Of a stretch of DNA of 64,000 nt, positions 23,410-30,946 are shown piece by piece. The first letter of the stretch is position 1, and each line of letters starts with the position of its first letter. The position numbers were made by a program, and so were the translations under genes. Origin of the DNA: JBFLXB01 sp964570625. Lineage in GTDB: Bacteria > Nitrospirota > Nitrospiria > 2-01-FULL-66-17. The DNA lies in NCBI GenBank assembly GCA_964570625.1, contig CAZMYW010000002.1, positions 1-64,000 of the forward strand, in the 5' to 3' direction. The notes beneath the pieces were generated by a model. The model was given only the letters and a program-made list of their open reading frames with translations, ran no database searches and was not told the DNA's origin.

Positions 23410-24531
23410 CTAGTCGAACAGGTTTTTGACCTTCTCGAAGATGCCGACGGGTTCGCCGTCGACTTCTTCGCCCTCCAGCGCAGCGAGTTCTTCCAGGAGT
23501 TCGCGCTGGCGGGCGCTGAGCTTGGTCGGCACAACGAGCCGGATACGGACCAACAGGTCGCCGCGGCCGCCGCTGTGCATGTCCGGAAGGCCGTGACCAC
23601 GGAATCTGAAGACTTTGCCGGGAGGTGTCCCTGCCGGGATCTTGAGCGTGACGGGTTTGGCTTCCAGCGTGGTCGCCTCCAGTTTGCCACCCATGGCGGC
23701 TTTGGCGAATGTCACGGGCGCGTCGCAGACCAAATTCGCGCCTTCACGGGTAAAAACGGCGTGCGGCTTGACCGAAACCACCACGTACAGATCGCCGGGG
23801 GGCGCGCCGCCTTCGCCTGGCTCGCCCTTGCCGGTCAACCGGAGGTTCGTTCCGTCTTCAACCCCCGCGGGAATCCACACCGACAAGGTGCGGTCGTGTT
23901 GGGTCCGTTTCTCGCCCCGACAGGTGGGGCAGAGCTCCGTGATGATCTTGCCCTGGCCGCGGCATTGCGAGCAGGTGCGGCTGACTGTGAAAAACCCCTG
24001 TTGGAATCGAATTTGTCCCGCGCCTTTACACCCCGGGCAGGTGGCGATAGCGGTCGCGCCCTTGGCGCCGGTCCCTCGACACGCGGAGCAGTCCTCCCAA
24101 TGTGGAACCTTGATCTTGGCGTCTTTCCCGGTCAGGACGTCATCGAGAGCGAGTTCCAGCGTGTATTTCAGGTCGGCGCCCGGTGAGCCGCGACGCCGGC
24201 GCGCGCGGCCGGTGGATTGGCCGAAAAAGTCCTCGAAGATGTCGCTGAAGATGTCGCCGACGTTGGCATCGAAGCCGCCGAACCCCGCGCCGGCTCCCCC
24301 GCCTGCCAAGGCTTCTGGCCCGTAGCGGTCGTACGTCCGCCGTTTTTCCGCGTCGCTCAAGACGCTGTAGGCTTCGTTGATGTCCTTGAAGTGGGCTTCC
24401 GCGGTTTTGTCCCCTGGATTGCGGTCGGGATGGTACTTCATGGCCAGCTTGCGATAGGCCTTTTTCAGGTCATCGTCGCTCGCTGTGCGAGGCACACCAA
24501 GTAACGCGTAGTAGTCGTGGGAAGTTGCCAC
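23410..24531 (-). CDS. dnaJ: Chaperone DnaJ
   Basis: 373 residues from the GTG at 24531 (AGGA five bases before it); a TTG six codons upstream lies in a hairpin. The J domain carries YHPDRNPGDK (the HPD tripeptide that stimulates DnaK ATPase), followed by a Gly/Phe region (AGFGGFDANVGDIF). Four CxxCxGxG-type zinc repeats follow: CSACRGTG, CPGCKGAG, CSQCRGQG and CPTCRGEK, the last imperfect. The C-terminal substrate domains are complete. It is the fourth gene of the hrcA operon, downstream of dnaK across a strong hairpin. Confidence 0.95.
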   Translation of the reverse strand: MATSHDYYALLGVPRTASDDDLKKAYRKLAMKYHPDRNPGDKTAEAHFKDINEAYSVLSDAEKRRTYDRYGPEALAGGGAGAGFGGFDANVGDIFSDIFEDFFGQSTGRARRRRGSPGADLKYTLELALDDVLTGKDAKIKVPHWEDCSACRGTGAKGATAIATCPGCKGAGQIRFQQGFFTVSRTCSQCRGQGKIITELCPTCRGEKRTQHDRTLSVWIPAGVEDGTNLRLTGKGEPGEGGAPPGDLYVVVSVKPHAVFTREGANLVCDAPVTFAKAAMGGKLEATTLEAKPVTLKIPAGTPPGKVFRFRGHGLPDMHSGGRGDLLVRIRLVVPTKLSARQRELLEELAALEGEEVDGEPVGIFEKVKNLFD

Positions 24532-24546
24532 CGGGTTCCTATACGA

Positions 24547-24573
24547 CAAGGGCGTTCAGATCGAACGCCCTTG
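24547..24573 (-). terminator. Perfect hairpin between dnaK and dnaJ
   Basis: CAAGGGCGTTC (24547-24557) and GAACGCCCTTG (24563-24573) are 11-base perfect arms with a 5-base loop. On the transcribed strand no U-run follows; the dnaJ ribosome binding site comes a few bases later. It is more likely an attenuating, stabilising or processing structure that lowers dnaJ relative to dnaK than a full terminator. Confidence 0.55.
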
Positions 24574-24594
24574 CGTGTGTATTGATCACCGTCC

Positions 24595-26523
24595 CTATTT
24601 CTTATCCTTGTCGACTTCTTCGTACTGTGCGTCGACCACGTTGTCGTCCTTGGGTGGGGCGGCGTCTGTTTCGCCGGGAGCACCCGAGGGACCGGCGCCG
24701 CTCTGGGGTCCGGATCCCGCAGTCTTCTTGTACATTTCCTCGGCAAGTTTGTGTGAGGCGCTCTGGAGCGCCGACACGGCGGCCCGGATCGCAGCGGGAT
24801 CGTTGGATTCCAGCGCCTTTTTGGTCTCGGCGATTTTGTCCGTAATGGCGGTCCGCTCGCTCTCTGGTAACTTGTCGCCGAATTCCTGGAGCGATTTCTC
24901 CACGCTGTAAATCGCGGTGTCGGCCTCGTTGCGCGCTTCGGCGGCTTCCTTCCGCCGCTTGTCGTCTTCGGCGTGTGATTGCGCGTCCTTGACCATCTTT
25001 TCGATCTCGTCTTTGGACAGACCCGACGACGCCGTGATCCGGATCGATTGTTCCTTATTGGTGGCCATGTCCTTCGCGGAGACGTGGACGATGCCGTTGG
25101 CGTCGATGTCGAAGGTCACTTCGATCTGAGGCACGCCACGCGGCGCGAGCGGGAGACCGACCAGGTCGAACTGCCCGAGCAGCTTGTTGTCGGCGAACAT
25201 CTCGCGTTCGCCCTGCCCCACTCGAATCGTGACCGCGGACTGGTTGTCCGCCGCTGTCGAAAATGTCTGGCCCTTTTTGGACGGAATCGTCGTATTGCGC
25301 TCGATCAACTTGGTGAACACGCCGCCCAGGGTTTCGATGCCCAGCGACAAAGGCGTGACGTCCAAGAGCAGGACGTCTTTGACCTCACCGGTGAGCACGG
25401 CGCCTTGGATGGCGGCACCGATCGCCACGACTTCGTCGGGGTTGACGCCCTTATGCGGCTCCTTGCCGAAGAAGTCCTTGACGATCTGCTGAACTTTGGG
25501 CATCCGGGTCATGCCGCCAACCAGCACGACTTCGTCGATCTGTTTGGCGGTTAATCCGGCGTCGGCCAATGCGCGGCGGCAGGGCTCAACCGTTCGCTGC
25601 ACCAGATCGTCGACGAGTTGCTCGAATTTTGCGCGGGTCAGTTTCACGACCAGATGTTTGGGGCCGCTCGCGTCGGCGGTGATAAACGGCAGGTTGATCT
25701 CGGTTTCTTGCGACGACGACAGCTCGATCTTGGCCTTTTCTCCCGCCTCTTTGAGGCGTTGCAACGCCATCTTGTCCTTGCGCAGATCGATGCCTTGGTC
25801 GCGCTTAAACTCCTCGATCAGCCAATCCATGACACGTAGATCGAAATCATCACCCCCGAGATAGGTGTCGCCGTTGGTGGACTTCACTTCGAACACACCG
25901 TCGCCGATTTCCAGAATCGACACGTCAAACGTGCCGCCGCCGAGGTCGTACACGGCGATCTTCTCGTCCTTCTTCTTGTCCAGCCCGTAGGCCAGCGACG
26001 CGGCAGTAGGCTCGTTGATGATGCGCAGCACTTTGAGCCCCGCGACCTCGCCCGCGTCTTTGGTGGCCTGACGCTGGCTGTCGTCGAAGTATGCGGGGAC
26101 GGTGATCACGGCTTCGGTGATCTTTTCTCCCAGGTAATCTTCGGCGGTCTGTTTCATTTTCTGCAGGATCATGGCTGAAACCTCCGGGGGGCTGTACGCT
26201 TTGCCCCGGATCTCCACGTGCGCGTCGGTGTTTTTCGCCTCGACGACCTTGTACGGGAGGCGTTTGATGGCCTCACGCATCTGCGCCGCGTTGAATTTAC
26301 GGCCCATGAGCCGCTTGATGGAATAGATCGTGTGTTCGGGGTTGGTGATCGCCTGGCGTTTGGCGATTTGTCCCACCAACCGTTCGCCTTTGTCCGTGAT
26401 CGCCACAACCGACGGAGTCGTCCGACTCCCTTCGGAGTTCGCGATCACCACGGGGTCGCCCCCGGAGACGACCGCCACGCACGAATTGGTCGTGCCGAGG
26501 TCGATGCCGATGATTTTACCCAT
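24595..26523 (-). CDS. dnaK: Chaperone DnaK (Hsp70)
   Basis: 642 residues, full length. The ATPase domain starts IGIDLGTTNSCVAV. YDLGGGTFDVSILEIGDGVFEV is the phosphate-binding loop region and VLVGGMTRMPKVQ the adenosine site. The substrate domain starts after LLLDVTPLSLGIETLGG, and the lid ends in an acidic tail (VDAQYEEVDKDKK). AAAGGAGA precedes the ATG. About 160 bases separate it from grpE, with no gene and only a weak promoter-like sequence, so it is transcribed mainly from the CIRCE-controlled promoter before hrcA. Confidence 0.97.
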   Translation of the reverse strand: MGKIIGIDLGTTNSCVAVVSGGDPVVIANSEGSRTTPSVVAITDKGERLVGQIAKRQAITNPEHTIYSIKRLMGRKFNAAQMREAIKRLPYKVVEAKNTDAHVEIRGKAYSPPEVSAMILQKMKQTAEDYLGEKITEAVITVPAYFDDSQRQATKDAGEVAGLKVLRIINEPTAASLAYGLDKKKDEKIAVYDLGGGTFDVSILEIGDGVFEVKSTNGDTYLGGDDFDLRVMDWLIEEFKRDQGIDLRKDKMALQRLKEAGEKAKIELSSSQETEINLPFITADASGPKHLVVKLTRAKFEQLVDDLVQRTVEPCRRALADAGLTAKQIDEVVLVGGMTRMPKVQQIVKDFFGKEPHKGVNPDEVVAIGAAIQGAVLTGEVKDVLLLDVTPLSLGIETLGGVFTKLIERNTTIPSKKGQTFSTAADNQSAVTIRVGQGEREMFADNKLLGQFDLVGLPLAPRGVPQIEVTFDIDANGIVHVSAKDMATNKEQSIRITASSGLSKDEIEKMVKDAQSHAEDDKRRKEAAEARNEADTAIYSVEKSLQEFGDKLPESERTAITDKIAETKKALESNDPAAIRAAVSALQSASHKLAEEMYKKTAGSGPQSGAGPSGAPGETDAAPPKDDNVVDAQYEEVDKDKK

Positions 26524-26684
26524 GAGGTCTCCTTTTCCACTCCATGCTGTCGATGCGGTCCAAGGACCACGGCGCGCCGTTGAGGCCTCCGAGTTCGCCT
26601 CGTCGCCGCATCTCCAAGCCGCGTGTTTCTATCACGTTGTCTGCAATTCCCGCAAGTTGGTCCGAATCACGCCTCATCGGGCGA

Positions 26685-27236
26685 TCACGCGGGCGTTTTA
26701 CTGACGGTAACCAGCGACGGGCGAAGGATTCTGCCGTGCAACAGATAGCCGCGTTGAACTTCCTCTATCACGGTATCGGGTTCGTGCTCGGATGATTCCA
26801 CCTGCGCCAGCGCTTGGTGAAACGCCGGGTCGAACGGCTTGCCCACGGCTTCGATCGGTTCACATCCGCATTTCTGCAACGCATCCAAGAACTGACGCAC
26901 GATCAGCGCCAGTCCGTCCACGCTCGAGGCATCCGCGTTCGCGCCGCGCGCGTGTGCGAGCGCCCGCTCGAGGTTGTCTGCGACCGGCAGCAGCTCCTTG
27001 AGGACCTTCTCCGCCGCGAATTTGGTGTAGTCCAGTTGTTCACGCTGCGCCAGCTTCTTGTAGTTCTCGAACTCCGCGTACAGACGCAGGTAGCGCTCTT
27101 TCGCCTCGGCGCACTCCCGTTCTTTGGCGTCGCTCTGGGCCGCCGGATCCGGCGACGTCTCAGCGAGCTCCAACGAGTCAGCACCCTCCGGCCCGGTTTC
27201 CGCGTCAGCCATGACGTCCTCCCGTTCTTGTTCCAT
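26685..27236 (-). CDS. grpE: Nucleotide exchange factor GrpE
   Basis: 183 residues from the ATG at 27236, which follows the hrcA stop by 13 bases with GAGGG between. The disordered acidic N-terminus (to about residue 35) precedes the long helix (AKERYLRLYAEFENYKKLAQRE). The beta domain ends VQRGYLLHGRILRPSLVTVSK, the GrpE signature. It releases ADP from DnaK. Earlier in-frame ATGs lie inside hrcA and are less likely. Confidence 0.94.
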   Translation of the reverse strand: MEQEREDVMADAETGPEGADSLELAETSPDPAAQSDAKERECAEAKERYLRLYAEFENYKKLAQREQLDYTKFAAEKVLKELLPVADNLERALAHARGANADASSVDGLALIVRQFLDALQKCGCEPIEAVGKPFDPAFHQALAQVESSEHEPDTVIEEVQRGYLLHGRILRPSLVTVSKTPA

Positions 27237-27249
27237 CCGCGCGCCCTCG

Positions 27250-28293
27250 TTACTCGTGGGTCCCATCGGTGAGCCGTCCGGAGAGGCTTTCACCGAGCAG
27301 GGCGGCGACCCGGCTGACGAGGGGGATGACGCGCTCGTACTCCATCCTCATCGGACCGAGTACGCCCAGCGTGCCGTAGGTCTGTTCCCCGCAGCGGTAA
27401 TTCGCGACGACCAGGCTGAGGTCACTGACGCCCAGCCCGGCGTTCTCCGATCCGATATACACGCCTACGCCGTCGGCGGCGAGGCTTTTTTCGACCAGCG
27501 TCGTCATCATGTATTTCTCTTCGAACGTCTTGAACAGAGCCTTCATACGTTCGACGTCAGAAAACTCGGGCAGCCCCAGGATGTTCCCCGTGCCCTCGAC
27601 GTACACCTCGCCGGTTTGCACGGCCATCGCTCCCTGAGCCGCGGCCAGGACCCGCTCCATCAGGAGGTCATAATCGCGTTTGTGCTCACGCATCTCTTCC
27701 AGCAGCGTGGCGCGGACCGTGGACATCTCTTGGCCGGGGAATCGGGTGTTGAGCTCGTCGGCGATGCGACGAAGTTGTTGGGGCGAGGGATCAGAGTCCA
27801 TCTCGATTCGCTTGTGCTGGACCAATCCGTCGACCGTTAAGAAGACGGCGAGCACCTGACCGCCGCCCAAGCGGAAAAACTCTACTTGTTTGAGCCGCAG
27901 AGTCACCGGCTTCGGTGTCACCACGACGCCGGTGTAGTGCGACAACAGCGACAATAACTTGGAGGCTTCCTGCAGCGTGTCTCGCAGGTCCTCGGTCGGA
28001 GTCAGGCGTACGGTCAGTCCGACCGCATCGCCCACTTCGTTCGGCCCTGCACTCATCAAGTCATCCACGTAGAAGCGGTAGGCCTTCTCTGTGGGAACCC
28101 GGCCGGCCGAGGTATGTGGCTGAGCCAGATAGCCAAGTTCCTCAAGGTCAGCCATCACGTTTCGAATCGTCGCGGGGCTCAGTCCCAGCTCGGTGTTTTT
28201 GGTGAGCGTGCGAGACCCGACCGGGGTCGCGGTCCTGATGTAGCACAGGATCGTGGCTCGTAAGATCTCTTGGTTGCGGGTTGGGAGACCCAT
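27250..28293 (-). CDS. hrcA: Heat-inducible repressor HrcA
   Basis: 347 residues. The N-terminal winged helix is clear (LGLSPATIRNVMADLEELGYLAQPHTSAGRVPTEKAYRFYVD), followed by the GAF-like and insert domains (YIGSENAGLGVSDLSLVVANYR; LGVLGPMRMEYERVIPLV). It binds CIRCE and is itself folded by GroEL, which closes the feedback loop. Two CIRCE elements occur in the window: one in front of this gene and one in front of groES. GGAGTAAG precedes the ATG. First gene of the hrcA-grpE-dnaK-dnaJ operon. Confidence 0.96.
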   Translation of the reverse strand: MGLPTRNQEILRATILCYIRTATPVGSRTLTKNTELGLSPATIRNVMADLEELGYLAQPHTSAGRVPTEKAYRFYVDDLMSAGPNEVGDAVGLTVRLTPTEDLRDTLQEASKLLSLLSHYTGVVVTPKPVTLRLKQVEFFRLGGGQVLAVFLTVDGLVQHKRIEMDSDPSPQQLRRIADELNTRFPGQEMSTVRATLLEEMREHKRDYDLLMERVLAAAQGAMAVQTGEVYVEGTGNILGLPEFSDVERMKALFKTFEEKYMMTTLVEKSLAADGVGVYIGSENAGLGVSDLSLVVANYRCGEQTYGTLGVLGPMRMEYERVIPLVSRVAALLGESLSGRLTDGTHE

Positions 28294-28339
28294 CTTACTC
28301 CATGAGATTATTATACATTTCCGCTAAAATAACCTGAAC

Positions 28340-28366
28340 TTAGCACTCATCAGCGAAGAGTGCTAA
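28340..28366 (-). promoter_or_regulatory. CIRCE operator upstream of hrcA
   Basis: TTAGCACTC (28340-28348), nine bases, GAGTGCTAA (28358-28366): a perfect match to the consensus. It sits just downstream of the -10 box, so bound HrcA would block transcription start. Confidence 0.97.
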
Positions 28367-28370
28367 CGGT

Positions 28371-28400
28371 ACTGTAGCAACCGCAGAGCGAGGTTGTCAA
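28371..28400 (-). promoter_or_regulatory. Promoter of hrcA-grpE-dnaK-dnaJ
   Basis: Minus strand TTGACA (28400-28395), 18-base spacer, TACAGT (28376-28371), followed at once by CIRCE. The stop codon of coaX (TGA) is embedded in the -35 box. Confidence 0.75.
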
Positions 28401-29296
28401 GTTGTTGAGCGAGATCGGCGGGATCGACCAGCTTTGGTAGCTCGTGTGTGGCGGGATCGCGGGTGTTCATGAGAGTTCGGGCCGCCCGAGTTTTTGGGCC
28501 GTCTGAGCCGGGCGGCGATCAGGGCCAGTCCGTCTAACGTCAGGTTGGGATGGATGGTGTCGATGCACTCGGCAACCGGGTCGATCAGCGCGGTGAACCC
28601 GCCGGTGGCCACCACGCGGCAGCGCGCCCCCAGTTCTTTCTGGATGAGGCGCACGATGCCATCCACCAGACACGCGTGGCCCTGGATAATTCCGGTCTGT
28701 ATGCTGCTGGTGGTGTCGCGACCGATGATGGTCGATGGGCGGAGCCATTCGACCTTGGAGAGTCTCGCGGCGCGACTGGTGAGCGCGTCGGCGGAAATGC
28801 CGACGCCCGGGGCGATCACGCCCCCGCGATACGCACCGTCCGCGGTGACGACACAGAACGTCGTGGCGGTGCCAAAGTCCACGATGATGAGCGGCCCCCC
28901 ATACGCCGCGTAGGCGGCCGCGGCATTCACGAGACGGTCGGCGCCGATCTCGTCCGGGTTCGGATAGGCGATGGTAAGGCCGAACGGGGACTCGTGGGTG
29001 ACCACGTGGGGGACGATTCGGAAGGACCGCTCAAGCACGTCCACGAAAATCGGGGTGAGATTGGGCACAACGCTGGACAACACGGCGTGCGAGGGCCGGG
29101 AGGACTCCACGTCGCGGATCAATTCGCGCACGGTGAGCCCGTACTCGTCGGCGGTCCGACCGGCGTGGGTGGCCAACCGCCAATCATGCAGCAGGGTCCG
29201 ACCGTGAAAGAGACCGATCACGATATTCGTATTGCCGATATCGATGGCGATCAGGCCTGGAGCGGTCTGCCGACGTGGACGTTTGGCGCGTGGCAT
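28397..29296 (-). CDS. coaX: Type III pantothenate kinase
   Basis: 299 residues, ASKHA fold. IAIDIGNTNIVIGLF is the phosphate-binding motif with the catalytic Asp. PDEIGADRLVNAAAAY and IIVDFGTATTFCVV supply the pantothenate and second acidic sites, and YRGGVIAPGVGISADALTSRAARLSKVE is a family signature. It makes 4'-phosphopantothenate, the first step of CoA synthesis. A basic tail of about 35 residues (rich in Arg, Ser and Thr) extends past the usual end and runs into the hrcA promoter. It is the last gene of valS-nadC-birA-coaX. Confidence 0.9.
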   Translation of the reverse strand: MPRAKRPRRQTAPGLIAIDIGNTNIVIGLFHGRTLLHDWRLATHAGRTADEYGLTVRELIRDVESSRPSHAVLSSVVPNLTPIFVDVLERSFRIVPHVVTHESPFGLTIAYPNPDEIGADRLVNAAAAYAAYGGPLIIVDFGTATTFCVVTADGAYRGGVIAPGVGISADALTSRAARLSKVEWLRPSTIIGRDTTSSIQTGIIQGHACLVDGIVRLIQKELGARCRVVATGGFTALIDPVAECIDTIHPNLTLDGLALIAARLRRPKNSGGPNSHEHPRSRHTRATKAGRSRRSRSTT

Positions 29297-29303
29297 CGGC
29301 AGC

Positions 29304-30116
29304 TTACACCACGGGAGGAGTCGCGGTCCGAAGCAGCAACACTTCGCCGGTATGAACGGCGCGAACGTGTCCGTCTCGTGTTCGAACCATCAATCGACCG
29401 AGCGGGTCCAATCCCTCGTCCGCCCCTTCCAGGAGTCCGGTCGGCGTGGACACCGTCACCTGGCCGCCGGCGGTTGCGCTGGCGGCGGTCCATCGAGACC
29501 GCCGCGCGTCCGCGTTGTGCGGAAGGTCGTTGATTTCGCGCGTCAAGCGGTTGAGAATCGCGGCGGCGAGGAAGCTGCGGTCCGTGATGACCCCGGTGGC
29601 GTCGAGAATCGATGTGGCGGATGCGGCGAACGATTCCGGCAGGGCCGCCGCACGGTTGTTCACGTTGACGCCGATGCCCACGATCACCGCGCGCTGTTCG
29701 ATGTGCAGTGGGTGCCATCGTGTCTCCGTCAGCACGCCGGCCACCTTGCGGCCGTTGAGCAGGACGTCGTTCGGCCACTTCACGCGTCCGGCCAGGCCAC
29801 ACACGCGTTCGATGGCCTCGCGGATGGCGAGCGCCGAGACCAAACCGATCCACGGCCACCACTCCGGACCTGATCCGGGTCGGACGATCACTGAGAGCGC
29901 AATCGCGGTGCCGCGAGGGGTGCGCCACTCGCGCCCTTCGCGACCGCGCCCCTCGGTCTGAGAGTCGGCCAGCACCGCGGTACAGTGTGGTGCGCCGGCC
30001 TCCGCCAACGCGAGAGCGTTCGTGTTGGTGGACGGAGTCTCCTCGAGCAGATGAAGATGCCAGCCGGCAGGCTCGTCGAGGTGCCGCCGTACTGCTGCGA
30101 GCGTCAAGTCCGCCAT
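29304..30116 (-). CDS. birA: Biotin-[acetyl-CoA-carboxylase] ligase, class I
   Basis: About 270 residues from the ATG at 30116, which overlaps the nadC stop by 13 bases. The catalytic domain has ADSQTEGRGREGREW (the biotinyl-AMP loop), VKWPNDVLLNGRKVAGVLTE (the lysine that contacts biotinyl-AMP) and AVIVGIGVNVNN. The C-terminal SH3-like domain follows. It lacks the N-terminal helix-turn-helix of E. coli BirA, so it would biotinylate but not repress. Pairing with coaX is common. Confidence 0.9.
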   Translation of the reverse strand: MADLTLAAVRRHLDEPAGWHLHLLEETPSTNTNALALAEAGAPHCTAVLADSQTEGRGREGREWRTPRGTAIALSVIVRPGSGPEWWPWIGLVSALAIREAIERVCGLAGRVKWPNDVLLNGRKVAGVLTETRWHPLHIEQRAVIVGIGVNVNNRAAALPESFAASATSILDATGVITDRSFLAAAILNRLTREINDLPHNADARRSRWTAASATAGGQVTVSTPTGLLEGADEGLDPLGRLMVRTRDGHVRAVHTGEVLLLRTATPPVV

Positions 30117-30946
30117 AGTTCGAAATGGAGGTCGGCCGCCGGCGCTGAGTGAGTCAACGCTCCGACCGAGATGTAATCCGCGCCGAGGGCCGCGAGGTCT
30201 CGGACCGTGTCCAGGGTCACGCCGCCCGAGACTTCGACAATCGCGCGGCCTTTGATGGCGGCGATCGCTGATCGGGTATCCTCGATCGACAGATTGTCGA
30301 GCAACACCATGTCGGCGCCGGCGTCCACGGCTTCGCGCGCGGCCGCCACCGTGGAGACCTCGATTTCGACCTTGACGAGATGGCCCGCGCGCGCTTTGGC
30401 CTGGCGAACGGAGTCTCCGATGCGGCCGGAGAGGGCGAGGTGCGTATCTTTGATCAGAATCCCGTCGTCCAAGCCGAACCGGTGGTTCGCACCGCCGCCG
30501 CACCGGACCGCATACTTGTCCAGTAGCCGCCACCCCGGCGGCGTTTTCCGCGTATCAGTGATCCGACACGGATAGCCGCGCACCGCGTCGACGAACCGGC
30601 GGGTCAGCGCCGCGATCCCGCACAGGCGTTGGAGAATGTTTAGCGCCACCCGTTCACCGGTCAGGACCGACCGGCCGTCGCCACGGACCGTCAGCAACGT
30701 GGTGCCAACGTCCACCGACTCACCTTCCGTCGCATCGAGTGTGGCCCAGATCGTGGGATCCAGCGTCTGAAACACCAGCATGGCCACCGGGCCGCCGGCC
30801 ACAACCGTGGGCGACTTCGTCGCGATGCGACCCTCAGCAGGAACCGCCTCGGTAAACAGGGCGTTCGTTGTGGCGTCGCCGCGGCCGATGTCTTCCGCCA
30901 GCGCGCGCTCAACGAATTCTCTGAGCGCTGAGGGCGGAGCGATCAA
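30104..30946 (-). CDS. nadC: Nicotinate-nucleotide pyrophosphorylase (carboxylating)
   Basis: 280 residues. It converts quinolinate and PRPP to nicotinate mononucleotide in de novo NAD synthesis. Signature segments are EDIGRGDATT, RITDTRKTPPGWRLLDKYAVRCGGGANHRFGLDDGILIKDTHL (rich in substrate-binding Arg, Lys and His), VEIEVSTVAAAREAVDAGADMVLLDN and VEVSGGVTLDTVRDLAALGADYISVGALTHS. Its start overlaps the valS stop (ATGA), and birA overlaps its end. No nadA or nadB is present here. Confidence 0.95.
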   Translation of the reverse strand: MIAPPSALREFVERALAEDIGRGDATTNALFTEAVPAEGRIATKSPTVVAGGPVAMLVFQTLDPTIWATLDATEGESVDVGTTLLTVRGDGRSVLTGERVALNILQRLCGIAALTRRFVDAVRGYPCRITDTRKTPPGWRLLDKYAVRCGGGANHRFGLDDGILIKDTHLALSGRIGDSVRQAKARAGHLVKVEIEVSTVAAAREAVDAGADMVLLDNLSIEDTRSAIAAIKGRAIVEVSGGVTLDTVRDLAALGADYISVGALTHSAPAADLHFELWRT

